Source: Ulota crispa (lineage: Eukaryota > Streptophyta > Bryopsida > Orthotrichales > Orthotrichaceae). Taken from it: a DNA stretch of 64,000 nucleotides. The translations under genes were made by a program, and so were the position numbers. Under the pieces are notes generated by a model. It saw only the letters and a list, made by a program, of their open reading frames with translations, was not told the origin of the DNA and did no database searches. Shown piece after piece: positions 1 to 12,967 of this stretch. Location of the stretch: NCBI GenBank assembly GCA_963920765.1, contig OY987242.1, positions 64,501-128,500 of the forward strand, written 5' to 3'. How positions within the stretch are numbered: position 1 is the stretch's first letter; each line of letters starts with the position of its first letter.

Positions 1-287
1 GAAAAAAAATGTGAAGGCAATTACCAGCTGACAGCCAACATGTTCAACAGGCGTCGTAAGCACTGGAACCACAGCCAATGAATCGACCAGGTGAGGAAAT
101 CGCCCGGCTACATCCTCCCACTTGATCGTTTGTATCATCCCCACAGGCTTTACCAGGGTATGACTGTACTAACGTGTTGTGTTGCACACACGCATATTAA
201 GTTACAGTATCTAATCGTTGAAAATTACATGGGGTAAGGAAAAGAAAAGAAAAGGTTAGAATCTAACTTTCATGAGCACAACATGAC
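1..287. other. 3' flank of the SEC16 gene
   Basis: This stretch lies directly downstream of the SEC16 stop codon on the minus strand and probably holds its 3' untranslated region. No clear AATAAA polyadenylation hexamer was seen on the minus strand, and no other gene was recognised. Confidence 0.4.
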
Positions 288-3200
288 CTACAGCTCTACT
301 TCCTGCATCTCCTCTCCAGTCAGGGAGTCCACAGACTGACTTCCTCGAAAGGGTTGTCCCATGGTTTGTCTGGTTGGATCCCGAATATCACCAGCTGCGC
401 TGGGGACACCGGAAGGCAGTGGTGGCATGGAAGTATGGACCCCACTGCCGTTGGGTAAGTAAAAGTTAGTATATGAAGATTGTGCCACCGACATAGCTGG
501 CGCGTGAGGCAAATCTCCAGAGCCAGTTCGGCTATCATGACCACTAAAGGATGCTCCAAAGCCGTCAACCTCCCCTGGAATAAGCGGATTCTGAAATGAA
601 CTTGGATATCCACTCCAGGAAGAAGACCTTGCGTGTGCAACTCCAAAGATGGGAGGCTCTCCATGCGAGCTCAGAACTGCATTTTCTACACTGAAAGATG
701 CAAGGGCATTATCCGCAGCTGACAGCTGGGCCATCATGGGATGACCAGAGAAAGGATAGCATAGGCCAACATCCATGTTAGGGTTTGACTTGGCAGTATC
801 TGACAATGGTCCCAGACTAGTGCTTGCATCACCATTTCTTGAACCTCCTCCTAGAAAGCTGTCACCACCATCACTGTTGCTCTCGTTATAGGAAGTCGCA
901 GGGACAGGGCCCGGAATAAACATGGCAGGCGATGACATCATACCCCCACTTGGTATTGGAGGTGGAATCAGAGACCCTATTACAGATTTTACTGGAGCAG
1001 TTGAACCGCCCTTATTAAAGGTATCCACATACCTGTAGAAAAGAAATATTATATGTCAGAAACTGCAAGACAAAGAGCATTGATTTGAGCACTAGCAGGT
1101 CCTTGAAAAAAACGTAAGCAACATCAAGTGCCTAAAAACCAGACAGTAATGGTGAGCGTGAAGTGCACATAGCATCGGTCCTGCAATGTACCTAGACCGA
1201 ACACCTGATTGCCGACGATTGGAGTAATGATTAGTGCTGTTAGGTGCTAGGGGTGGCGTCCCTGGTTTCAAAGTTACAGCCTGTGGTGGTGCATGGGTTT
1301 CTTCCTGAGGAGAAGCAGATCCCATAAAGCTGGAAGTTATGGGTGGAGGTGGGGGTGGTGCAACATCAGGAGTCGGATCCACTCCTTCTTCAACCCACTT
1401 CTTGAGGTTCTCGTCATAGTAGAACTTATTTGTGTCTCCCAACTTAACCTGAAAAGTAAAACCAGACCTTGGCTCGTCAAAGACAAACACTTGGTTGTTC
1501 CACAACGAGATCCATACTAGAATGATTATCAATGCCACGGTGGCCCCCACATGTTCAATAGTTGGTGTTCAATCACAAGGCAGTCCTTGCGGAGTCAATG
1601 AAATGTGCGCAATTTATCCTGTAGCAATCACTGAAGCTGTGACACTACACCGAAGGTTAGTCTACACCTAGCTAATGAATAAAGCAACAAAAAAATAAAA
1701 ACAAACAACAGCACACAAGCAGAAGGGTTGCTTAGTACCTCATTCTTACTGGAGCCCCACAATCCAGTTGCCTTCTGTAGAAATGTGCTGCCCAAGCGAC
1801 CAACCATTCCCAGGCGTATTCCAGCTGCCCTCGGGGACACTCCTGCATTCACCTCCGACTCGCCCTGGATAACGTTTCAACGTATGTTAGTCAGCATGAC
1901 ACATGTCGAAACACATGACATCTACTAGTTAGCGCTAACGATACGTAAAGGTACCAAGGCTCTTCAAGCTATTCTAATTGAACACTATATGAGGCTCCAA
2001 ACATTCCAATCTCAACCCAAGAGCTACCTGCAGCAAACATTCTTACTCCTTTCACCATATATCTTACATATTTCAATTACATCTTCCTCCATCTTACATG
2101 CATCTTGCATCTGACCTCCAACCCTTGCGTTCACTAATTCAATATGACAGTCAGGACCAAAAAATTCTATGCAACAATCTTTATGCAGAGATACTTGGAT
2201 GGATCGTTTTGATCCACCTTGAATCCCAACGTGATAGAGACACAGATGAAACAGCCGCTAAAATAGAGTAGCCACAACAAGTACACTGGACATTTCTTTC
2301 AAAAGGTTTATTACAATATCTATGTACGATGCTTAGATACCTCATACATATGAAAACGGCAGAAATTGAACATTGCAGATTGAGGGTTTCTTCTGGTTGG
2401 GAGATTGAGACGAGTGCAGCAATATTCCATAAGGCGGAAATTAAAAGAGAACGGGTGCAGCTTCGAAGCCAGCTATTCCAGCACAGATCCAGTAAAACTT
2501 GTCATATTCCTGATTTTATCTCATGTGCTAAATAACAAAATACGATCACCTCAAGATGGTCCAAAAAAAATGTGATGCAAGTTAAACCCACAAACTGCAG
2601 TTCGATGTGGATAACGCAGGACCATCATTAAAATAATCTTATATGTTCCACTTCTATGTCGTTTAAATTTGAAGGACCGCAAAGACCTTCACGGGCTTAA
2701 TTTCAAATCTTGAACAGTAAAAATCCATCCAGGGGCTGTGCCTTCAACTGAGTCAGGTACGCAGTGATAGGCCCAGAAGATAAGTTGGAAGCTAAACTTT
2801 GTGGGCGGACCCTTTGTCTACCAAACAAATTCACAGGTGGATGTTGCTCCCCATAATATATCTATGTCTTAGATTCCTCCGCATATCTTATTCACTTTAA
2901 TGTGTTCTCAAAAAGGTCACAAGATCGTCAGAGCGAATTCACATCAAAGAGGGAACACTGATATCCACAACCACGAATATTATAGATCATAGACTCATAA
3001 TCGACCAAACCTCAGACTGGATTAGAAAAACAATACCTGCTTAGCATTCCAGCCGAAGTCTGGCACAGACTGGCTGCGAGCTGGACCACGATTTGGCTCT
3101 GGAGGCAAGCGCTCCAATGATGTGGCAATCGAAGCTGAGGGTGCCAAAGAAGCACCCGACCGCTGCCCAGAACTAGTACCAGGACGTGAATTCTGGCTGC

Positions 3201-6200
3201 CAAAATGATCTGCAGTATCTATAGGTCTGTACGCAAACGGATCTGCTGGTGGAGCAGGTGGAGGACCCCCTATAATCCTATGAATGCCCCAGTCAAGAGT
3301 GCCAAATAAACCTTTCACCAACTTTCCAGGTGCCAACTTCGAACCGTGCCCATCCTGCAAACAGCAACACTCTAGCATTAACCCGTGTTGGACACCAACC
3401 TGCAACTCATGCATTACATATAAAGACAAGCAGAAGTGAGATTGTAGGAACTAAAAAAAAGGTTCAAAAAATGGAAGAGAAGTAAAGGATTAAATTGGAA
3501 ATGAGAAGTAGAAATAGAAGTGGAAGTAATATAAAAAGTGGTTCACTAAAATTCATGCTGGAACGGTCCACAACGTTAGTCGATAAGAACAAAACACACG
3601 ACGCTACGGCTTCTGATGGTAGATTTATCTAGTTAAAAGCACAGCTTTGCCAAAATCCTAACCAAAAGTACCATCTAGACAATGACAAGATGAAAATTGA
3701 GCATCCAAACAAGCCCAAATACGAAGTAAAATGTCGTGCTTCGGCAGAGAGCGTCTTTGTTGCCTGGACAACTAGTCAAACTCCTGAAAGGAGAAGCTGT
3801 AGGCCTTCGATATTTCCACTAAGACACCACACATACCGTAGGAGCACCCACGTGCAAAATCGAGCTAACTTACTAAGACCAAGGGCAAATAGCTAAGTTA
3901 GTTCTAGGTCCCAAATAGAATTGAACTTATCCTAGTAAACCAGTTAGCCTGAGCAGGCTTTTAACCTTCCAAGCGTTGTAATCATAGTTAAGGGTGATAG
4001 GCCTACTTGACGTCGTGTTAGACGTCTGATGTCTTATTAACCAGGTATTTAACATGTTAGCTAACCTTGTTCAAATATCATAGAACAATCCCAAATATTC
4101 TTGGATGGTATAGAATTGTTTCTAATTTTTCTGAAAACATGTTATGTGACAGAAGAAGGGGTATGTTAGAGATCATGTCCAATATAGTAGGTATAATGTA
4201 AATCTTTCAGGTATGACAATCCCGCCCCCAATTCATGTGTAACACTACCTTCCCTCTAAGCCGGATAATTAAAAGCTTGGCCAACCCAATTTACCCGTTG
4301 CAGATACATGAAATCGGTGCTAGTATTGAAAACATCAAGATAATTCAGACCAGGCCTCCCAAATCGTTTATCCTTAAATGTGAATATGCAAACATAGTAC
4401 GTGACATCAGAAAGTAACTTAAATTGTCATCCACCGCACCTGCATATGCACCCGAAGCCTCTCTTCCATATTTGTTGCAAGTGTTTTACATGCTTCCACC
4501 TCAGGACCCCGCATTCCTGCTGCCTTCAAGGTCTTCAAGACTGTTTGACAGTACCTGTCAAACCAACCACATGATAATGTACAAATGATCAAATATCTTC
4601 TAATGTGATCTTATCACCACTGCAAGTACCTTCAATGCTTGGCAAAGATGAAGCTACGTTTTGTGATTGTATTAAACAAAATTAACGATGACTGCAATCC
4701 CAAAAGAAAACAGCCTAGTATACTATAACCATAGCATGCCATAAACCTTTGTCCATATAATACAAATGCTCTCACGTTGATAGACTAAACGATAAATTGA
4801 TTGTAGGATACAAAAACAAGATGGGACACTGATCAAACCGCCACGCACCTGAGTGACTCAGAAGTTTTCCCACACTCAACGAGCATTTCCGCATAAGCAA
4901 GTTTGTAGGGTTGAAATGATATCAGAATACTCTGAGGATTGCCTAATACTTTAGCGTATTCAAAAATCTCCGTCCTCTGTTCAACAGAAAGGAACAAGCC
5001 GAAGGACACTCAGAAAACTCAAAACTTCTCCACTACAAGTAGCCTAGTATAAACAAAAGAAAATCTTACAGAGCCTTACCTATATTCACAAAAATAAAAA
5101 AATTCTCCACGTCTGAAATTAACAGACGAGTAAATAGCAAAACCGTCTATCACGTGGACGAGATCACAAGTCGACCAATACAGATCATCAATAGACAACG
5201 TAAACATACAGACTACACTAACCAATTTTCAAAAATGAGGATGCTCGCCTGAATAGCCTCTGGTGTAACAAATGTCCGTGGAAATTTGCAATGGTCAGCA
5301 CCAATCAGACACAGCCTCGCATTTTCAGAGTAGGACTCTACATTTGCATCTGCAACTAGATAACATAAATGCGCAGCGGCTACCTGCAGTGGCAAGCCAA
5401 GAAGCATGTCAGATTCAACCTCCCTTTCATCAATCTGACAATGAAATGCATGACCTAGAGAAAACACCTACCTCTCCCCGAGCACTCCAGATTCGATCGC
5501 CTAGATATAACATGACTCGCTCATCCCCTTGTGTGCGGTTGGCTGCCATGATGGCAAGATTCTCTTGCCAGTCGTCTAGCATGGCTTCATGTCCTTCCTG
5601 AGATGCCATGAACCACGAATCATCATCCAGTTCCAGCAGGTTCACAACGCATCACAGAGTACGACTTACTATCTGCAAGAGAAATGCTCTTACATAATCA
5701 TGCTCTCGACCAATCCATATCTAAAATACAAAGAACCCTTATCTCTACCGTTGAGGACATGCTACGTAAAGAAATGAGACACAGATCCTCTTAATAAAAA
5801 GAGCTTCGAGTCAGAGAGCTGGTTCCTAAGGAGCGCAAATTAAATCAATAAATACACTTGTGTCAAAACATGAGAAAGAGCTAGCACCTGGCTCTGATCG
5901 CTAGCAGCTAGTATACCAGTCGGATTTCCAGATTGCAAGCTAGGCGTCGCAAACACCTCTGCAGGCTGTCCGGCAAGGAGTAGACTAAGTGTGCGAAGAG
6001 GGGACCCAGATACAAACTGTCGACGAGCCATCTCTGTCACAGTGTCACAAAAATACTGCATAGCAAAATGAAATACATCAGCATAAATACATTCATCACG
6101 TCAACAACGCCACAAGACATTATAACAAGTCAACATTCTAATCAAAATCAACGACAAGGACAACAAATTGCATTACAAGTAAACTGGAAGCTTTTCCAAA

Positions 6201-9200
6201 AAAAATTTATCAGATCAGTGTGTGCTAACTTCGACATCTACCTTTTCACCGAGTTGTCGGGCGACGACAAGCGCAATGCTCCACAGTTCCCCTTCCTGGG
6301 CACACTTGAGAGCATCTTTTCGCTTTCCATATACCAGGAGCTTTTTCACCTCCAGTGCAGTGGCCTTTCCATAAACAAGGTCAAAACACCCTAGATCTTA
6401 GAAAAAATCAGAGCAAGCCCCACAAGTATGAAGATACTGAGTCGTCAATATAAAAAGCTGCAGGTCTGAAAACACAAATGCGTTGTTCCTATAACATGTG
6501 GACAGAGTACCAACGTGCAGAAATGATATAAATCAGCTGAGGAGATGACACCTGCAATAGCTGCTCCGAGGGCACTCCACGCAATGCGATATTCTTAATA
6601 GTCAATCCTGCATATGGGTTTTGCTCACCCACAGCACCTGCCAATAGCTTTGCCAATGCTGCTTCTGGCCCATCCTCTTCCTGCATACCCAAAGAGCATA
6701 CAAGGTCAAGCTTCTTGAACCCTACATAGACCATCACTTTAAGACAATTGTAGAAGGTAGCATAATACTAGCGTTCAGGTCAAAATTTGAATATACAAAA
6801 GCTGATGACATACTGCACAGAGCAATCAACGAAAAATCCTGATCAGCATCCCAGAAATAACCAGGTTACTGCAGACCGTATGTCCAACTAAAAAACCAAG
6901 GTGCGATCAAATATCTTAGGCAAAATGCGTATAGCATTGTAACCCACCACTGCAGAATTGCCAGAGTTCACATTAGCCGAGCGTAATTTCCCATAATGTT
7001 GACACGCCACCTTCAGCACTCCCAACAGAAGTCGCAAAGAGGTCGGCTGAGAGGATGACCGTTCATCAATCCACTTGATCAATTCTTTAGCGCTGACCCC
7101 ACCGCCATTAAGTGGACCTGCAAAGGTTGATTCCTGCGGGAGATGACTCTTCAGGTTTGATACTTGTATGGGACCAGGCATCCATGCCTCACCACTCGCA
7201 AAAGCCTGTTCCAGCAAAAAAATCTCAGCATTAGGATGGCGGAGTAAAATGACACTTTCGAATTTCAGTGATTTAATATCACGTATATTAGCCACTAGTA
7301 TTAACATACTAAATTCATCTCAGAAAATTTTGGTTCGTTACTATCTAAGTGTGGCAATTTACAATGCAACATGGTCCCCCATCTCCAACGACACCCTCAC
7401 TCATAACAAACCCCTAAAATCATGACAAGTTATTCAAGGATACTGCCGTCAGAAATATGTCATTTTCTCCGCGCATGCGTACCGTGCTAAACAGAACACA
7501 CTAGAAGGCTATGCAGGTGATTTCTGATTTGTTAATCACTATCTGACGGTAACCACAATGCTAGCTCTGAGCAGGTAGAAGATGCTAGCAGAAAGGCAGT
7601 TCTTCTACACACCTGATCACCATTACTTGTGTGCAGGGTCACAGGATCCCTATGCTTCATGAAAATGAACTTCCCCCCAAATCCAAAGGCCGCGAGAGAG
7701 TGAGGTGGTCGTCCTGAACAAGTCCTTAATGCTTCTTGAACGCTCTTTGGAGGAGGAGCATTGGGATTGGTCAACTGCGCGTACTGGTTAAAATGAGGAG
7801 CGTTACCCCACGCCTGTTGCGTGTAGTTTTGCGGTACGCCGTTTGCCGCATAATTATAGTATGCATCGGGCGACGGGTATGAAACGGATGGCGTGTTCAG
7901 ACTACCAAACGCTTCCTGATTATTGAATGCTGGGGCTGGCCAACTACGCTCTCCATTCATCTGTGGAGAATAGAAATTCGATGCCTCACCTGCGGCTGCA
8001 TTATTAGACAGAAGGTCGCCCTGCCACTGCTTACTGGATTGCTGCATGTACAATGACCCTGTGTTCGCTGGTTGTGATGAGTAACCATTAACCATCAAAT
8101 TTCCACTTTCAGATCCATGCCCTGGCAAAAAACTTTGGGATTCCGCACTAGAAGCAACTGGTTGATCCACGAAAGACGGAATAGGGTTGTAAGTTTGAGT
8201 CTGCTGCTCTTGTGGTGCATACCAAGATTGTTCTGTACCGTACGCCTGAGACTGAGTCTCGGTAGTATTGTTCTGCCAAGGGTCAGAGTAACTGGGTGCG
8301 GCAACCCATGTTTGTGTGGAGTAATCCCATTTCCAACCCGGGTACTCGTCGGCTACAGTTTGCGTTGCAGCAGACTGAGAATCCCAATATTGGGGCTGGT
8401 GCTCCAACCCCGCCGCAGGTGCCGAAACTCCAGCAGGAATTGAACTTTCCTCATGTTGAAAAGCGTCTGTCTTTCCAATAGTTTGCAAATGATGCATGTG
8501 ATAAGAGTCCGCGTGATCCCCACTGTACCCTGCATTGTCTGAGCCAGCAGATGCAGTTGGGTTGTAACCATCAACCGGTCGCCATTCACTCATGTCGTAG
8601 TCGTAATACCAGCCAGGATAAGGATCGGCACTTTGGGCTGCTGCAGCTGCTGCCTCATCCGACACAGGGGTTTGCTCAGATGGCACAGTTGCCGTCGCCT
8701 CCTGCCCAATTCCGAAAAACGTACTGGCTGAGCTCGGTACGGGCTCGTCCTGAGCCGCTATTATCGATGTTGTCTGAAAAGGTCGTTCATCACTTTCAAC
8801 CAATGCCCCCGCCACAGCGGGTGGAGTGGTTCTGACGCCCATCTCGCCTGTTTCCACAGGCTCTGTCGCATCAACCCCCCACTCAAAAAAATCAACATCC
8901 GATCCGAGCTCCAACGCCCCCGGCGCCTGGGATGGCGCATCCAGCGGCAAATACGGCTGATTGGCAAGAAAGTCCGAGAACGACCCAAAGGACCGGTCTC
9001 CGAACGTATGCGCAGACACGGCATTGAAATCGCTCCAATTCTTTATTTGACCTTGTGAGCGGGAGCCCTCGGGCACCTCATCCGGCTTGGATACTTCAGG
9101 CACGGGTTCAATTGGCGTCGGAGCAACAGCATCATCATCATCATCTAAGCCACTTCTTCCAGCAGCCTCCTCTTCTTCCATCACATGGCCATTGCTGTCC

Positions 9201-9343
9201 GCCACAACGGTTTCCTTCTCCTCCTCCGCTGCCTTGTCGCCCAAACCAAGCGCCCCGCAGGACTCAATGAGTGCTTCTACGGGATTGTCTGATCTGGCTT
9301 CCGCCATAGGCTTCACAGATCCGTCTCCTACTTCTAACCCCAT
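288..9343 (-). CDS. SEC16: Protein transport protein Sec16 (MAIGO5/SEC16A-like), 13 coding exons, complete
   Basis: Plant Sec16 is a scaffold at ER exit sites that organises COPII coat assembly. Exons by eye, in transcript order: 9343-7613, 7205-6948, 6680-6552, 6364-6242, 6055-5888, 5597-5472, 5383-5249, 4976-4849, 4554-4440, 3354-3037, 1864-1739, 1448-1192, 1032-288. They sum to 4359 bp, in frame, 1452 aa plus stop, slightly longer than the roughly 1350 aa of Arabidopsis MAG5. Exon 1 (residues 1-577) is acidic and low in complexity, with two YPGW repeats near residues 242 and 334. The conserved central region opens with GRPPHSLAAFGFGGKFIFMK near 544 and continues through KWIDER, VACQHYGKLRS, LDDWQENLAI and RTEIFEYAKVLGNPQS to about 970. 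The C-terminal part has SQSVPDFGW, NKFYYDENLKKWVEEG and VRSRYVDTFN and ends in EVEL, as in the family. All introns are GT-AG except intron 7 (5248-4977), which appears to be GC-AG. I chose the ATG because the family N-terminus begins there. Confidence 0.95.
4977..5248 (-). other. Candidate GC-AG intron of SEC16 (intron 7)
   Basis: On the minus strand the exon ends ...GCTATTCAG and the intron begins GCGAGC. The next exon begins after AACAG with codons for RTEIFEYAK. Joining at the GC gives EAIQ followed by RTEIFEYAK, which matches the plant Sec16 sequence without a gap. The nearest GT donor, about 30 bases downstream, would break the frame. Start and end are given in transcript order. Confidence 0.7.
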
Positions 9344-9720
9344 CCCACCACCGCCCTCAAATTCTGTGCGTTGACGACCACGACGCTCACGGGCTTCCGC
9401 TCCCCAACCCCACCCCAGCTGCCACCCTCATCCACAAACAACCAACTCGGCCTCGTCCGAAGCCCTACTCCTCCTACTCCATCCTCATCACGCACCCAAT
9501 CACAGCCGGTCCCCACCTCACAACGCCACGGGCATAGATCCACACCCCCAAGCTCCAGATCACCAACCCTCACCAAACCCTAGGCCTCAGCGCTGATCGC
9601 ATCCAGGCCAGATCCAAATCCGCCACACCACCCCGGGCAAGCCCAAACTCCGGGACCCGAATCCAGAACCCTCGTGCTTGCGCAAGGCGCCGGGAGGGAC
9701 AGGAAGGAAAAACGTTAGCC
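9344..9720 (-). promoter_or_regulatory. 5' leader and proximal promoter of SEC16, with an overlapping upstream ORF
   Basis: A GC-rich stretch runs upstream of the SEC16 start. It holds an 80-codon upstream ORF (9576-9334, minus strand) whose stop lies just inside the SEC16 coding start, in another frame. It also holds a telo-box-like AAACCCTA at 9575-9582 (plus strand), a motif common near plant housekeeping promoters. Whether transcription starts above or below the upstream ORF cannot be seen. Confidence 0.45.
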
Positions 9721-10459
9721 AGAGATCAGGTGGCACAAGAAAACCGTAGTGACAGAGGCAGTAGCCATAGTCTCAAAGCAAAGCAAAGCAGAGCAAGAAC
9801 GTCAAAAGGTAAAAAGGCAAAAAATAAGAAAATTGAAAACGCCGAGGGGGAGGGGGAGGGGGAGAAACAGAAAAGCCAACTGCCAAGAGAAGTAAACTAC
9901 AAGGACAACTCGGAAGGAATCAACACAATCAAGGACATGGAATCCGCATGTGGCAGCAGCAGCATCGCCGATGATTGGAAAGGAAGACGATGATGCTCCT
10001 AATAGGGATTTGTGACCTAATAAGGAAGACGGGGCCAAGCAATCAGGAATGACAGGAATGATGTGGCGTAGGGGAGAGAGGGGGGGGGAAGAAGTGAGGT
10101 GAAGACTTGACTAAGACTAAGATAAGTTAGGTTACATTCCGAACAAGGCGCCGGAGTCCGAAAGAGGCGAGGAATGATAATAATAATGAAAAAGAGGGGA
10201 TGCGCAGGAGAGCAGAGCAGGCAATGGAGCCTGCCAGACCTCGGATGCAGCAAGCAGCAGCAACAACACTGTAGCAGGGGAGCTGAGAGCCTGAGACCGA
10301 CCAGCACGCGGGGCGGGGGCGGGCCAGCCAGCGAGCGAGCGCGAGTCAACTCCGTCGCGCTCTCTGCTTCCCGTCCGTCTCTCTTTCTCTTTCCTGGAGC
10401 CTGCGATGCCCCTGGCCTGGCCCCCCCCGTGATGGTTTTACGCACTGCCCTTGCCTTGT
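9721..10459 (-). promoter_or_regulatory. GC-rich distal promoter region of SEC16
   Basis: This region has purine-rich and pyrimidine-rich tracts (a GGGGGA repeat at 9846-9864, a G-run at 10081-10090, a CT-rich run at 10361-10398) and GCGAGCGAGCG. It is clearly richer in G and C than the intergenic DNA that follows, and the change is abrupt at the CACTA-like element starting at 10460. No separate gene was recognised. The open frames here look like by-products of the composition. Confidence 0.35.
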
Positions 10460-12347
10460 CACTACACTAATAATGATAAATAGTGTTGGCAACACTAATT
10501 ACGAAGCCTAACACTAAATGTCAACAATCTCATAATGTTACCAACACTAAATGTCAACATATACACTAATTGTCAATTATTGTAACTTTTGAGAGTATGA
10601 AATTTTTACAAATTTACATTTAGTGTTAGATATTACTTCGTTTGATCATTATAAAAAAAACAAACCCAAATCTATAAAAAAATGCAAAAGGTTGCAAGCC
10701 TTGGAGGAATGCTAGAAGTGGTACTAAAGGAGGAAAATTGACACTTTCTTATTCCTTCATTTTGCTGCACCGGCAATTAGCCATTCCACACAAATGGGTA
10801 CTTTAGAAAACTTGGAGACACATACATAATGGCACATCCAACACAACGGTCTCATAATGGACTTGTGCCAAAGTACCTTCAGCAATCCAGCATTATTTGT
10901 AGAATGCTAGACATTGGATACACCGTAAAGCTCAAAAGTTTGTTTGTCAGTGTAAAGGCTCCACGGTTGAAGTACATAAAAAATTCTACTTCTAAACATT
11001 TACGCCAAGAAAGTCTTGACTTGTTGAGGATGATGGGAATCAAGTTAGCAATAACAGTCTTAAAGAAGAGCACACCCATCATCAGTCATCACTAGAGCAT
11101 GACAAACCCAGGGTCTTGAATCATCAATGATATTACTGGTCTTTGTCATAGTGTACACTCAAAAAATTTGCCAGAATCAATGTACATCTACACTTTTCCT
11201 TACAGATACAATTCAGCACAAAATAAGCCTGTTGCTCCTACCCTCCGCAACTTTGCACACACTTGCAGCAATTGTTGTTTCCAGCAAGCAGGCTTTAACC
11301 CATACTTCTCAAATGTTGACACCGCATTCACATGTATCGTGACTTTGAAAGACAAGCAAGCAGCTACTTCCAGAAAGGGTGGTCTCTCCCCCTTTTAGTG
11401 TTGTCCAATCGGATTCGCTGGGCCAGTAAGTACACATGTGTCTTATCTTAGAGCTCCTCGCGATTATTGACATTGGCTCTCAAATTCCTTGTGTTCATGG
11501 CAGCCCACCACTCCACCTCATTCTTTTGAGCTTAGATTTTGAGGTTGAATCAATCTTGAGAGGTGCAACACTTTGACCACATCGGTTTTTTTGCACCAAA
11601 AGAATCTTCGCAGTTTATGCAATTGACTTGTCAATCAAGCCCAACCTCCTGTCCTAAACCCTAAAATCGCATGATCCACCACCGCTTGAATGCTGAATGG
11701 CAAAACCCTAACTACATCATTCTGAAGAAAATCAATGTCAATTTGTTATTTCAAGTGTCAGTTCCTTCAAAACAAACCAAGACTAAGAATTGGCAATCTA
11801 GTTTGGGTTTTGATTTACTTACCTCCACGGATTTCAGCGATGCCCAGCTCAAAATGCCACCAAAATTGTCAAAATAAAACCGAGATGGGACAAAAAAAGA
11901 TTGCTATCTCGCAAGCGTGCACTCTCTTCTGTAGATTGAACTACCTTTGGTGAGGCCTCATGTTTCCACCATGGATTGTGCAAACAGTTATTGAATCAAA
12001 AACAAGGAGGATTTTTCTAGGTTTTGCTAATTGCCGGATGGTGCAGCTACGTATGCACAAGTTTTGCAGGTCTTGCTGGTCTCGCAAGAGCACACAAGGA
12101 AGTGGAGGGCAAGAGTGCAAGACAACAAAACACAAAATCGTTCATGAAGGACACAAGAATAGTGCGGCTCATAGGTGGGCACAATAGTTATCGGAAGCAA
12201 AGTTGTTGCCACATAAGGTGCCAGGGAATGGTGTGGTGTGCAAGAGGCAACTCTAAATGTAAACTATTTGATATTTAGAGTTAGTGGGGTAAAAGTGCAA
12301 GTAACACTATTAGTAACATAACACTATTTATCATTATTGATGTAGCT
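10460..12347. mobile_element. CACTA-like (En/Spm) non-autonomous element
   Basis: The left end reads CACTACACTAATAATGATAA. The inverted right end matches it for about 20 bases through AATAATGATAAATAGTGTT. The left subterminal part repeats AACACTAAATGTCAAC-like motifs several times, as CACTA elements do. The right terminus reads ...TGTAGCT rather than TGTAGTG, so the last bases have decayed. No clear 3-bp target duplication is visible. The interior has no recognisable transposase and no good coding frame. It could instead be another TIR class. Confidence 0.5.
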
Positions 12348-12867
12348 TATTGTAATCCTCAAAAGCCCCGTCAAATGAAAACACAAAGCAAACTTGGTCT
12401 CCCCCAAAATCAAATTGTTCAGAAGACCCTAGGCGTATAGGGCATTCTTCTATTTTAGGGCACAAGGCCCAAGGGCAAGGCCCCCAGACAACTGTCCTTA
12501 CACCTAACAACATCTAGTCACAACAAGAATTCTATAATTCTATTACATCACAAATATGCTAATAAAATTTATAAATGAAAAAGAAAAATCCCTCACCCAA
12601 ATTTTGCAATCTTGCATGTTCATAGAAGCAATAGTGCTTGTCCAAAGTCTCAGGTATTTCACTTAGTGAAATCTACTTGGATTTTAGAACAACACATTCA
12701 TAGGAATAGAATGTATTGTTCCTACAATATTAAATTATAATTTAAGAACTAAAATTTAAATAAGTACGCCTTGCACTCGCTCTGCGCCACGTCTCTCATT
12801 AATTTTTGGTAACTTTTCAAGAGAATGTTCACTTTCCCTTTCCTTACCTTGTCTCATAACTTACCCC
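12348..12867. other. AT-rich spacer, nothing recognised
   Basis: Both strands were read. No coding pattern, terminal repeat or RNA gene was recognised in this unique-looking spacer. Confidence 0.4.
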
Positions 12868-12871
12868 CTAT

Positions 12872-12917
12872 CCCCCCCCTCCCCTCCCCCCCTCCCCTCC
12901 CCCCCTCCCCTCCCCCC
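12872..12917. repeat. C-tract minisatellite, period about 13 bp
   Basis: The tract reads C8 T C4 T C7 T C4 T C7 T C4 T C6, which is about three and a half units of (C7 T C4 T). The minus strand is a run of G4 to G8 blocks separated by single A bases and so has strong G-quadruplex potential. Confidence 0.9.
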
Positions 12918-12967
12918 TTTAATTTCAATTCTTGAGTGATGGACACACACCCAATGCTTTATGATAA

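Noticed and set aside
8117-9374. Plus-strand open frames opposite SEC16 exon 1
   Set aside because: They are shadows of the long coding exon on the minus strand.
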